From Gliomastix tumulicola (taxonomy: Eukaryota > Ascomycota > Sordariomycetes > Hypocreales > Bionectriaceae): 64,000 nt of DNA. The notes below the pieces were generated by a model, which made no database searches, was not told the origin of the DNA, and was given only the letters and a program-made list of their open reading frames with translations. Below, one piece after another: positions 1-11,368 of this stretch (positions are counted from its first letter, which is position 1; each line of letters begins with the position of its first letter). The stretch spans positions 2,825,289 through 2,889,288 of the forward strand of contig BCHX01000003.1 of the NCBI GenBank assembly GCA_001599755.1. Reading direction: 5' to 3'. The translations under genes and the position numbers were made by a program.

Positions 1-1
1 C

Positions 2-562
2 CTTGATCAGCGCAGCAGCCTTCGCGTCATCCGCAAGAAGCTCAAGACTTCCATGCGCGCCTTTGGCTCCGGCTCCGCTGGCTCAGCTCACAGTTCATCT
101 GGCAGCGAACGCGGGGCGCTTTCCCCCCCTCAAGCCTCTGCCAGCCTCTCTCCCGATTCGAGGGCGTCGACTGCGACCACCCCGGAGATGGAGCCTCAGC
201 CAACCTTTATTGCGCCCAAGGACACTCACGTGGTCAAGGCTGAGCCAATGGCCGAGCCCATGTTCAACCAGATGAACGCGGCGAAGGCACAGTGGCGACC
301 CAATGCTGTTCCCACCAACACTGCCGCGCCCAACGATCTGATGTACAATCAGATGGACCCCAATGCTCTTGGGATCCAGTCTCGCGAGGACCTGAGCTTG
401 TCCGGCCTCGTCGACCTCCAGCACGCTTGGCTCCCCCAGATGCCCCCTATGATGGATGTCGACATGGGTGCGGTTCAATGGGAGTGGCCGAGCCAAGACA
501 TGAAGGCCAATGGCATGGTGCAGAATCCCGCCATCTGGTCCGACATGGATATGGTGCTGTGA
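2..562 (+). CDS. C-terminal part of an unidentified, probably regulatory protein (5' truncated)
   Basis: The reading frame is open from the window edge (codon at base 2) to a TGA at 560-562, giving 186 visible residues. The visible start, LDQRSSLRVIRKKLKTS, is basic and helical. It is followed by a Ser/Pro/Ala-rich stretch and then a Met-, Asn- and Pro-rich acidic tail ending SDMDMVL. There is no catalytic motif. A low-complexity tail with scattered acidic and hydrophobic residues (MMDVDMGAVQWEW) looks like the activation-domain end of a fungal transcription factor, possibly of the Zn2Cys6 plus fungal-specific-domain type, but the DNA-binding part lies outside the window, so the family is inference. 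A T-rich 3' region follows at about 769-805. The coding call is fairly safe; the identity is not. Confidence 0.55.
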   Translation, partial: LDQRSSLRVIRKKLKTSMRAFGSGSAGSAHSSSGSERGALSPPQASASLSPDSRASTATTPEMEPQPTFIAPKDTHVVKAEPMAEPMFNQMNAAKAQWRPNAVPTNTAAPNDLMYNQMDPNALGIQSREDLSLSGLVDLQHAWLPQMPPMMDVDMGAVQWEWPSQDMKANGMVQNPAIWSDMDMVL

Positions 563-3500
563 AGCAAAGCGCACACGCCAACTATTACGAGAGATGGGCC
601 TGGCAGGTTAAGGGGGATTCCCCAAGAATACCCACACCTGTCAGCATCGAATCATCTTGGAGATGAGCACACGTTCTGTCCCTATCCACAACAACAAACA
701 CCAAAGGGACTTCATTTTTCTGCTTTTGATGTTTTGTTTTCCCCTTGCACGATTGCCTCTTTTTGGGTTTAATTTTTTTTTCCTGTGTGTTTTTTTTTTT
801 TTTCACATCAGCGATACCCACTCCGATCAACACGGAGTAATGACGACGATTGGATATTTTGGATTATAATATGGGCGCACATGTTTTTTTTGGGTAGAGA
901 GACTGGCAGGCAACAAGCCTCTATGATGAATGGTTTTTTGTTTATTTTTGGTCACGTTTTGGGTTTCTGTATGATCACAAGCTTTTTACTCAATGGACTG
1001 GCATGTCTCGGACTCGAACAAATTCACACCCATCTTTTCTTCGCATTTTCAGATGATTGCCTTTGTCCCATGTGAACTGACACAAACATGCAAGGCCCCT
1101 GGTCTAGAAGCGCGACGGCTTCCCCGTACTCTAACCTGGGCAATCTAGGCTCTGGCCGTTTCATGATCTCATCCTATTATCCCTGTGCCTCTCTTGGCCT
1201 CGTTCCCCTGGAGCCCCCTCCCCCCTCCCGAGTCCCCTGCCTCCCCTCCCGACCCTGATTCGAGGTGCGCTGGACCCTGAGATTTGGAATCGGCGGTGGC
1301 GTTCTTGTCCAGTCGACTGGGCTGGACTTGGTGCCTGATCCCCTTGTCCTCCTCCCCCCCTCCCTACCTTACTCGTACCTGTGATAGGTGATTCCGGCCA
1401 TTTGCCCAGTCAATAATAACTTGGTCGTGAAATGCGCTTTGCCATTCTCGGTTCCACGTGCATACGGTCTCTCTCCAAGTTCGCGAGTGTGGCGAAAAAC
1501 CGTTACAATGCAAATCTGTATTTACAGCAGGCATCCAGACGCTTCTATCGAGGGCAGATGATCTACGACAGTCAAAGATAGGAGAGTTTCATAATTTTGG
1601 ATGAACTTTGCGCGCGCCGCCCTTAGCGACGAATATTCCCCGAGTCTCAAAGTTCTGATCAGTTGATGAGCCGAATGTCGCGCAGATTAGGACTTTGCGA
1701 GTGGCGCGCGCGCACAGACAAGGCAAGCCCTGGATGGCACAATCGCGAAGATGGGATTCTTGTCAGAGTGGTTGGTTGGTTGGTGGACAAAAGCAAGCCC
1801 GTGATCTGCTGGTCTAGCATTCCGTGAAGGAGAGATCGCCGGCCACGCTACCGCGCGATGAGCGATGTGGCTGCTGCAAGCTCCATGGTTTTTAAAAAAA
1901 AACCGCCACCTTTTGCTCTTATTCTTCGCATTCGATTATTTTTAAGTCATCGACGAATGGCCTTACTGCACGTGAATCGGACTGCCCTTTCCTGCTTGCT
2001 GCCGCCGTCTGAGGTCGTGGAGCGAGGCCGGTTCTGGGCACGCCAAATCCTTCAGGAATCACACTCCCCCCCACAGCTGGAGCGATGAGCTGTTTGGCTT
2101 CAGCCATGACGTGCAGATTGAAGGGTAGTGCGATGCTTGTCCAGCACGCTGACGTCGAGAAGGAGCCGGCAGAGAATCCCTGGAACGGCTCTGAATGTCA
2201 ATGATGTCTCTCATAAGACAAGGCGAAAGGGAGGCAGGCATCGGGCAGACCAACGCCAACATCATCTAGAGACTTCCCGTCTAGCTCCAAACCCGCGCGC
2301 CCGCAACGCCGGCAGTGCTGATACAACGCAGGAGACTCGCCCAGACTGCACGAATCTGGAGTTTTGATATGATTTTGCGACGTGAACAGGTCGTGATAAC
2401 GTTGAGCGATGGAGACGACAAGAGGGAGGGGGAAGAGGAGTGCACTGAGGGGGCAGGCTGTCACCGTCGCCACCGCCTGTATCTCCCACTAATTCCGCTC
2501 ATCTGGACTCTGGAGTGTATCTCATGAAACGGTTGTTTCAGCTGCAGCTGCGAGCTTTTTATGGTAACAGACGATGATCTGCACACCCTTCAGCTCGTTA
2601 CAGGTTTGGGGCTGCGAGCTGTGTGTGTGGGTTCGCCGTCCAGACCCCTCCCCTTCCCTCCCCTCCCTGGTGCAGTGATGGACAAGACTTTCCCCATCTG
2701 GCGCCCGAGGCTGTCAGCTGCTCCCCTTGCTCCCATGGTGGTGCTCGTTAGGTGCGGCTCGTCTGAATAATAAGAGCCGAGCCTATGACGATGGGTCTGC
2801 CTCGCCTTGCCTTGTTTTGTCCTGGTAGTAGCACTTCTCAGGGTAGTATCGAACCCGCCGCGGGCTGCCTCTCGCGCCCAAGGGACGCTAATGAAACGGT
2901 AATGATATACACACGCAGATAAAGCAAGGCCTCTTAGTCGCTGCCTGTCTTACCTTGATGTCTGGAGATGGCCTCCTGCCCCTCCGAAGAAGGAGATCCC
3001 GAGCAGAGATTCGCGCTGGTGCAGTCCAGCTTTAGCATGATACCCACCCCCCCTTCGACGAGACTGCCACACTCGGGACTTGTTCTGTGCCAGGCCACGG
3101 GGGGAACTTGACCACTTAATCTACTCGTGTCTGTCTGTCTTAGCTGTGTGAATGTTCGTCGATCTGTCCCACTGACGTAGCTCACAGACCATCGTGAAGC
3201 GGGGGGCGGATGAGCGATAACATGGCATGCTGGTGATCGTCAGATCCCGTCTCGGTCCCGTCAATAATGGACTAGCTAGGAGAGAGGGAGATGGTCCTGG
3301 CTAACCAGCTTGGCAATGCCGCTGCAATCACTGCGTGTGACGAGACGAGAGTGAGGATTCGACGATATGGTACGTCAGATAAGCACGATCCCGATCCAGG
3401 AGGAGGACGAGGTGGGAAGGGGGGAAGGCTGGGATGAGTAAGTATTTAGGAGCCTCGTCATAGGTTCATCCTTGGGAGGAGCAGAGCACGCTTGCGAGGC

Positions 3501-5109
3501 TTATCTTGCATGCACCTGTGGCTGGTAGCTTCAGTTCCCGCCACGCTCGACGTGGGCTCCAGAGCACAAGCTTGACTCGATCGACAAGAAGCTCCATCCA
3601 AGCTGCCTTTTATCGTATCGACAACCGCCTGTTTACACGTGTGCGCACGGTCATGGTGGCTCCAGTTTAGGGCCGCATGCTGATCCGTCCCAGGCAAGTT
3701 GTAGAAGCTGGGATATAACATGCGTGATAGCAAAAGTCATGAGATGATCGTCATGCACACTGTCTGTGCTCTGCCGGACTTGAGGTGCGTGACACCGGCG
3801 GCAGACTCGGGGAAAAAAAGAAGAAGATACCGACATCAACCAATGGGAGGCATCCGGCAGATGTGTCTCTGCGCTCGCTCAATCCCCCCTCTGAGGCAAG
3901 TAGGTAGGACGCAGAGGAAGTGGGAAACAGCTTAGGGTCGGTTCTGACCGATGGGCTCGTGCATGCGCTTGACCAGGACGAGGGCAGGCACTTGTGCAAG
4001 TAAGAAATGTCTGTGCAGGACTGGCGTGACGGCAGCCTAGACATGGCATGTTCTGCGGGGGAGGTCGGCCAGATAGTGAGAGTCGGCGCGATTGTTTATC
4101 CATGGCCGCAGACGCCCTCCCACAACGAGCCCGTTCGCGAGGCACACGCCAGTAAGACAAAAGACGCGGTGACGTTGGTCGCCGCTTGGCGGGTGTCTGG
4201 CAAGTCTTTTTGTCAGCCAGAGCGTAGCAACCAGCAGCAGTAAACAGCGCAGGCTACTGCAATGCAGGCCATGCATTGCAGAACGTGAGAGACAACGCGA
4301 CTCTTGATACTCATCTCGCAAGCCGTCCTCCCCATCAGTGCGCATACGTACCTAACGTATTGGGAATGACGAATGGAGCCTGTTATCAGTCACGGCCAAA
4401 AAGCTCTCAGTGCGGAGCTTGTCCGCACTTGCCATCCGGGCAGCAGCACCGGCCTGCAGGTCACTGACGATGATCATCTGCTCGCTCTGCGTCCTGTTCG
4501 CTCGCCATTTCGTCTTCCTCTTCTTGGATAGGAGCCCGAGGGGTCGGCAGACGCAGATCCCACCACCGTCTCGCACGGCGTGGAGGGGGAGTCCCGGCAG
4601 CCGTGAGCTGGCAGCGCTGGTGCTGACTGCTTGGAAGGCCCTCTCGGCTTCGAAGAAGGGCCTTTGTGCCTGACTGCCGCTCCGTCATAGGACCCTGGAC
4701 CTCGAAATGCCGGCATGATGGCGTCTAGCTTCCCACCGCCCACAATGGCTTGTGTGCCTGGCGGTGCGTCCTGTTTGGTGAGCTCGAGGAAGGGGGAATT
4801 TTCGAGTTCACCATCAGGGGGGCGAATCCTGAGGGGAAGAAAACGGTGGCGGACACTCAGCAGACGGGCGAAAACGGGTCCGTAATCTGGACGGAGTAAC
4901 GGAAGGTTGCGTTCGGGGAAATTGGGGCTGCTGGTACGTGGGAAGGTACAAGCGGTACTTTAGGCAGTCAAGCGCAGATGTACCTTCCCGTACCGCCAGT
5001 ACCGACCCTACCTTCCTCATGTTGGTTGCCCAATGGGGAAAGAGGAACAAGCCAGCGGCAAATCATGAGCCCGGGCAAAGAGCCTCCCTACAAAGTCCCT
5101 ATTCCAGAA

Positions 5110-5144
5110 CCCAGCACCCAGCACCCAGCACCCAGCACCCAGCA
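5110..5144. repeat. Tandem heptamer (CCCAGCA)x5
   Basis: Five exact head-to-tail copies of CCCAGCA, followed by a partial sixth. The array lies in the gene-poor interval with no gene around it. Confidence 0.95.
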
Positions 5145-7221
5145 CGCCCAGCGCTACGTTAGCGCAGACACTGGCTGAGTCGCCCTCTGCAACCAGCAGC
5201 AGGGCAGTGCCGCGACCCTGCATAAACGTTTCGAGGGGTGCTGGGCGGTGTTGGCAGTGCTGGCCTCAGGTGAGTGGTGTCATGGCCAGACACCACACCG
5301 CAGAATCCTGCCCCAGCTCACAGCCCAACTGGCCAGCTCGTGGCTGCCTGCTGCTCTTTGCCTCTTGCTAGGCGCCTCATGTTTCAGTCTGTATTATAGA
5401 CGCGCGTGTGTTTGAGATCGGTCATGCCCGGCCGGTGGCTTGGCCCAACTATGGGCTACCTAACACGCGAGCCCCCTCTTATTCAGACCTTGCCACGGGG
5501 ATGCCACCATTCACTACCGCGTGTTTGGTGAGCACTTGGATATTCTTAGGCACGGCTCCTCATGGCCCGGCTGTAGTAATATAGTAGTGGCTTATACATA
5601 GCGCAAATTGTCATTCCCGGGATCGTGGCGATGACGGCTCTTCGGAGCTCCGAGTGGGGACTCCGGGCTCACCATCTCCGGGTGTCGGGACACCCGTACT
5701 CTTCCTTTCCTTCGTTCTCTCATTCCTTCCGGGTTCTCCTTACCAGCTGTACGGCATCTTCCATCGAATGAGTACATTCTGGCCTCATTCCATCTGTCCC
5801 GGGAGTTCAATAGGTCTCAGCCTAATCTCGCGGCACAGGATCAGCCGATATTTATGGACCGGCTGCGGCAACACCTGCTGGCAAGGGATGGATGGATGAA
5901 TCATTGATTCATGCGGTCCCAGCGCGTCTAGAATAGCAGCGCGGGCTTGGAAGCTTGTTTTTCTCGCGCTTGAGGACCGTTGGACGGGACCATTCATTTG
6001 GGAGACGCGGTGCCGGCAGGGAGTCCCTTGCCAGTGCCAGACTGACAAGATCAGGGATGCTTTCCCACGCTGAACGCAGAAGCAGCCGGGGATGAATGCT
6101 TCGACGGCTCTTGGTCTTGAAAATCTATGGGGAATATAACTAAGGCACAGAGCAATTTCTCACGGGAACTGGTGGGCTCGCACTCAAAATTGCATGGGTC
6201 TTGGACTCCTGGGGGCCCGCGGCCCTGCCTGCCCTGGCCATCAAGGACCAGCTCGGGTCAGTACTCGGGGCAATTAACGAAGTTTCCACCCTTTCATTCA
6301 CCATGGACAAAGCGTCCTGATTCGCGATGGGGAAGTTTCAAAACAAAAGAGAGCAGAAGGAAACCCAAGGGAGGTGGGAGGCAGCGACAGCGAGAAATTG
6401 AGGACGAGGACAAGGAACAGGAAACACGCCGATGCCGCCAGCGCCACGTCCGACGTCGGCCTGTCCTTCCCTGCAGCCACATACGCACGCGCTCCTTGAC
6501 TCGCTCGGACATTTGCCTCGATCCTACTGCCATGGCCCCGGGACGGACAGACAGCCTGCAAGGACACGAGGGCAGAAACTGCGCTCTGCTGACTCTGCTG
6601 GCGGACGCAAAACGAGAGACAGGAAGGACGGACCTGGGCCTTTGTTCCTGCGAGCCCCGGTTGCGAGACTCGATCTGCTTCCCGGCGATCAAGTCAGGGT
6701 CGCCGATGATACGATTTGATGCGATGAGACATAGATCCTCGCTCCTCGTCCACCGATCTGTCATTGAGAGACACGGCAAGAGAGTCAGACTCTGTCCTCT
6801 GCGGCCTCCTCCTCTTGGCCGCCGAAATGGCCTTCCCTGGCCTCGGTGCCAGCACGAGAGACAAGGAATGGGGAGGCAGATCTCCCGCGGACTCTCAAGA
6901 CAGCAGAGCAATTCCGAGACCCCGACGTTTCTCGGCCTCTTCCTCTTCTTCTTCCTCCTCCCCCCTCGAATCGGCGACTTCCTATGCCCAGCTTTTCTTT
7001 AGGTCGGGTGACCGCACGTACGGGCAACTTGTGTGACCCGAGAAATAAATAAAAATCCCAAGCTAGATAATGAATAAAGCGGACTAGACCACCGCCTCTC
7101 GGAAAATTTCAGGCTTCTCTGTGTCTCAGTTGTCCTCCCTTGTCCTACAGAACCTGCTCTAGTGACACCACTTATTTTTTGTTTCTCCTCCCATCCACAC
7201 ACACCCCGAGCCGGATTATGC

Positions 7222-7224
<3 letters not shown>

Positions 7225-7298
<74 letters not shown>
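7225..7298. repeat. Microsatellite (TC)29 followed directly by (AC)8
   Basis: 58 bp of uninterrupted TC dinucleotides run straight into 16 bp of AC. A complementary (AG)14 tract lies about 105 bp downstream. Confidence 0.97.
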
Positions 7299-7299
<1 letters not shown>

Positions 7300-7399
7300 T
7301 AAAGTCTTCCGTCCTCACCGGTCGGAGGACTCCGCAGCACGCAACAGAGCATGTGATTGCACAAGAGAAGAAGAAAGGGGGCCAAATCGCGAACGATGC

Positions 7400-7402
<3 letters not shown>

Positions 7403-7430
<28 letters not shown>
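7403..7430. repeat. Microsatellite (AG)14
   Basis: 28 bp of pure AG repeat, the reverse complement of the TC tract at 7225-7282. The two form an inverted pair. Confidence 0.96.
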
Positions 7431-7433
<3 letters not shown>

Positions 7434-9077
7434 CGAACCGAACCAGCCTCCCCCCCACGTATCTTCGTTCTCCCGAGAGTGACACCATCTCTCGTAAGAT
7501 TGGCGAGGCGCTCTTGAGCGAGCAGGGAAAATAATAATTCGCCTGCGTGGCGTTCCTCATCCTGTCGAGATTCGGCCCTGCATGCCAGCTCGAATACGAC
7601 CGAGATCTGGCCTCACAATGCGGACCAGAAACCTTGATTGTTCAAGAGTCATGTCACTTTGTCATCATTCATTGCTTAGTGTGCAGAAGGAGGGTTGCAC
7701 AGCCTTGGTCTTTTCGACAATAATGTCGGTTGCTGCCCAAGATAAAAAAAAAAAAAGGATGTACACACCCTCCTTTGAAAGGAGGAGGGGGGGGCGTGTC
7801 TGAAGAGTGAAGGTGTCCCCAGATGAGAGACAGAGAGACACAGAGAGACCCAAGGCAAGAACCAGAAGAGCCAATCTATCTCCCTCCTTTGCCCGAAGAT
7901 GCTCGTCTGTCTGATCTGCGTACTCTGTCTCGCCGGGCCCCCTCTTCGAATCTGGGTTCTTGGGCCGCCTGTCCTTCCTTCCAGCCGCCTAGGAAATGAC
8001 ATAAACACTCAGCTCTGTCGGGACCAGACACAGCTGAAATGCACTCGTACCCGACCCGGACGCTGCGGATACGGGATCTAAGGATGTTTTATTGCTAGGC
8101 CACTCCCAGTTCGGCCAGCTCGAGGGGCGGCCCAGCTGAGGAGGGTGGGCAAAACAAAACAAGAAAAAAAAAAAGAGCACAAAGGGGCCAAGAGCAACGC
8201 AGCCCCAGGCCGGCCGCCTCGCTCGGGCCAGAACACGTCCTGGCCTGACGAAAGAAGCTTCTGCCTATTCTCGCGTCACACACGAACCGCGCGAGGTGAC
8301 TCGTCGCGCGCATCGGGATGCTCTCTGTTTGGGCCCAAGGCGGCGTCATCGAGATGGAGTCGGAGGAGCCAGCCAGACAGACTCGAAGAAAAACCTGGAA
8401 GACGAGCATCCCTCCCCTTCTTCTCTAACCTGACCCCCCTTTCCCTCCGTAGATACGACAAAAGGCTCTCTTTATTTCCTGCCTTCGCCTCACCGGGCCG
8501 CTAGCTGGTTTAGTATAATTCTCCGAGCAGCAACCACCTCTGACCAACCTCCTGGACGACCTCCTCGCCCCCCTCCTCCTCCTCCTCCCCCACCCCCAAC
8601 CCTCAACCTGTCAAAGTCCCAAGCTCGTCCTTTCAACCATCGCCGACTCAAGATCGTGTCCATGCATATCGTTACCGGGATGGAGACGCCAAAGGAGGGG
8701 GAGGGCAGTGGGGGAGGAGGAGGAGGAGGAGGGGGGGGGAGCTCTCTGAGTCTGGTTAGTTCTCGATGAAGGCCGAGAGCGAGCCAGACAGCACGAACGA
8801 CGCTAGAGAATCATTGCAGCTGTCCGCTTCACTTTTGCGAAGCCTCCTTCCGAAGCACCTGATTCGATGCTCCTCGCCCCCCTCCCCTCCCTCCCCTCCC
8901 TCCTCTGTACTACGGCAACACAGCACGCAATGACTGGACCTTGGGGCGGGCGTCAACCTGCTAAGTCAGCCCAGATACGCCCTCGCTCTCTTCGGCCTCT
9001 CTGCCTCCCCCTCCCTCCCACCATCATCGTTGGCTGTGACCATCCCCGAGTTGTGCTTCGAGGACCCCCCCCCCCCC

Positions 9078-9107
9078 NNNNNNNNNNNNNNNNNNNNNNN
9101 NNNNNNN
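9078..9107. other. Assembly gap of 30 Ns between two poly-C runs
   Basis: The Ns are preceded by 13 consecutive C (9065-9077) and followed, 13 bp later, by 24 consecutive C (9121-9144). The gap is best read as a failure to sequence through a C homopolymer or G-quadruplex-prone region. Its true size is unknown. Confidence 0.97.
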
Positions 9108-10225
9108 CGCTCAACGTACACCCCCCCCCCCCCCCCCCCCCCCCTTTTCCCCTCCCCGCGCGCGGTCACTCTGATGAAATGATGAGCAATGACGGTGGTT
9201 CACTAATCTGTAACCTCTTCATATCGTTGTCCTGTCTCAGCACACACCCGGAATGAAAGTGTCTTGGACCAATAGCGCACGGGTCGGTCCCCAACACCCC
9301 TTCACTTGTCTCTCCCTGTTTCTCTTCTCTTCTTTCGCCGCCTCTTGGTCTACGAGGCGACAGAAGGGCATCTCGTGTCGTCAGCTTAGGCCACCCACAC
9401 CCACACCATTGTCCATCTGTCAAAACATGTTAGACATATGTATACCTAATTACTAGTTTCGCATTACACATGACATACACACACACCCCCCCCTTTCACC
9501 GGTCCTCCCTGACCCTGGCCCAAGGCCCGCGTCGACCGGGGACAAGGTTAGCTGCAAAGAAACAAGGAGGGACAAGAAAAGAAAAAGAAAAAAATAGTCT
9601 ACGACATATTGTCAAAGTGCATATGCAAGTCAGGGGAGGGAGGGCGAGGAGCTGGTCACCCCCAGATGGCGCCGGCTCCCCGATTGTCGCTCATCCGTAT
9701 CTATTCTCCGGCCGGTTCTGGTCAAACCCACCACGACGCAAAAGGGGAATGCACATCGAGGTCGGAGGGGGTGGGCAGGAATAGAGAGAGAGAGAGAAAC
9801 ACGAGCTGAGATGTAGCGTCGTACATGAGTCTCTCAGTTATAAGGCTGATGGTCACTCTTCCTTCCTGTTCCCTTCAACCTGTCTGTCCCCCTCCTCTTT
9901 CATCTTTCTCCAAGACCTGGATATCTCGCCTCCATTCCTCCCTTTCTTTCCTCCTTGAGGTCAAGGAGCCGACCCCTTTTTTGTTTTCCCAGAGCAGCTG
10001 CGGAAACAACATACCTTATATTGCGAGTCTAGTCCGCGAGCTAGTCGAAGACCTCTCGTCCTAGTCTCTCTCTATCTCTGCCGGTTGGGTCTCACTTGCG
10101 TTCTTGGTCACAAACCGGGCTCTCTGTGTTCCCCAACTGAGAAACCCCCCTCCCCTCCTCCTCCCCTCCTCCTCCCCTCGGTTCGTACTCGGTTCGTACA
10201 CCCGCGCCGCCCGCCGCCGCGGAAC

Positions 10226-11056
10226 ATGAGCAGCAAGTACCCGGCCGCGAAGCCCCGTCTCCGGGCCTCCTGCGATGGGTGCTTCCTCGCCAAGGTCAAG
10301 TGCTCCAAGGCCCGGCCCATCTGCACCCGCTGCCTCCAGGTCGGCCTGATCTGCCGCTACTCGCCCTCCAGCCGCACGGCACCCGGAGGCGGAGGAGGGC
10401 CCTCGACCCCCAACGGCCGCAGTCGACCCAGCCGTGCGCTCATGGCCTCGACGCTGTCTGACGAGAGCTGCGAGGACCTCAGCCGATGGCTCAGTCAGCA
10501 ATGGGCCGCAAACGAGCATCACCATCCCACCGCCCCCGGAGGCACCAACCTGCCGATGTGGCACGGCACCCAGGCGGGGTTGGCCGTCGCCAGCAGAATC
10601 GGACAAGGACAAAGCGGTGCAACGGCGGTTCCCGGTAGCTCTCACAACAGCGGCTCCGCCGTCCTCGCACCACCAAGCTGGGCCTCCTACCAGAGTCCTT
10701 CCTATCCAGTCGGCCCTTCCTCGTCCTACAGCAGCGTGCCCAACTCCGCCCATGGCTTCTCTACCCAGCAGCCGCCATGGGTTACCACGTTTGAGGCCTC
10801 CTCGTCCGTCAGCAGCCCAAGCCAGAACAACCCCCTCCCGCCGCTGCAATACCCGCACCCGCACCCGCCCAGCACCGACAGATTCCGCCCTCAGAGCTGG
10901 TCCGACTCCTCCACCTCCGTCTCGACCTCATCGGACCTCCCCGACTGGACAATGGCATGGCAGAACCAGCCCCAGGTACCATTTGGCTGCGAGCCAGCGA
11001 GTTCGTCCGATCAGCAACAGTCGTGGGATGCCGACAGCTTCATCAACCACCACTAA
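10226..11056 (+). CDS. Short Zn2Cys6 transcription factor (AflR-type zinc cluster), 276 aa
   Basis: Single exon. The frame is open further 5', but the first ATG is at 10226 and translates MSSKYPAAKPRLRASC. The zinc binuclear cluster has the spacing C-X2-C-X6-C-X6-C-X2-C-X6-C at residues 16-43 (CDGCFLAKVKC...CTRC...C), preceded by basic residues and followed by RYSPSSR, a linker common in AflR-like regulators. The rest is Ser/Pro/Gln-rich with no fungal middle homology domain, so this is a short regulator, probably nuclear and binding CGG-type half sites (family knowledge). No biosynthetic enzymes lie nearby, so its targets cannot be read from context. The leader upstream is a long C/T-rich tract (about 10140-10190). 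The DNA-binding call is strong; the target is unknown. Confidence 0.88.
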   Translation: MSSKYPAAKPRLRASCDGCFLAKVKCSKARPICTRCLQVGLICRYSPSSRTAPGGGGGPSTPNGRSRPSRALMASTLSDESCEDLSRWLSQQWAANEHHHPTAPGGTNLPMWHGTQAGLAVASRIGQGQSGATAVPGSSHNSGSAVLAPPSWASYQSPSYPVGPSSSYSSVPNSAHGFSTQQPPWVTTFEASSSVSSPSQNNPLPPLQYPHPHPPSTDRFRPQSWSDSSTSVSTSSDLPDWTMAWQNQPQVPFGCEPASSSDQQQSWDADSFINHH

Positions 11057-11368
11057 ACACTAAACGAAGAAATGACTACCTAGAAAAAATGGGCATCGGA
11101 AGTAAATAAGCAAGGAAACAAATTGCAAACTGGAGTTCGGCAAGTCGTTATAGTAAGTGGGGGACTGTTAGGATCGGCAGGGAGGGGGTGACAACAGACT
11201 GATGGCCCTCATCGTTCCGTCAAAGCTGGCTTTGAGGGCTGGCCGGTCTTTCATACCTGCCCACGCCCATTAATCGGATAAGAGAATGCTTCTACAATAA
11301 ATCATGTCGCTGTTGACCTCATCTAGTTGTGAAGTAAATGCAGATTGTATGCGTTGCTCGTGTCGCCT
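11057..11368. other. Convergent 3' spacer between the zinc-cluster regulator and the TMEM19-like gene
   Basis: 312 bp with no ORF of interest. It must contain the 3' ends of both flanking genes. An AATAAA-like sequence, acaataaat, near 11294 is compatible with a polyadenylation signal on the + strand. Confidence 0.6.

Larger units (their letters stand above)
563..10225. other. Long gene-poor interval of about 9.7 kb
   Basis: No ORF here combines a plausible start, length and protein-like composition; the longest (6127-7002) reads as Arg/Ser/Pro-rich translated low-complexity DNA. The interval holds C/T-rich and G/A-rich patches, a CCCAGCA tandem array, TC/AC/AG microsatellites and an assembly gap. 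The last kilobase before the 10226 ATG is strongly pyrimidine-rich and is probably promoter plus leader of that regulator gene. I cannot exclude non-coding transcripts. Confidence 0.6.

Noticed and set aside
5110..5144. Tandem repeats considered as a CRISPR-like array
   Set aside because: Heptamers without spacers in a eukaryotic genome; a simple minisatellite.
6127..7002. 291-aa ORF (+) in the gene-poor interval, with a 205-aa ORF on the other strand
   Set aside because: Arg/Ser/Pro-rich composition, overlapping opposite-strand ORF of similar quality, no domain and no splice context. Best explained by GC-rich low-complexity DNA.
10061..10864. 267-aa ORF (-) antisense to the first zinc-cluster gene
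   Set aside because: It is the codon-bias shadow of a GC-rich gene; the sense strand has an intact zinc cluster.
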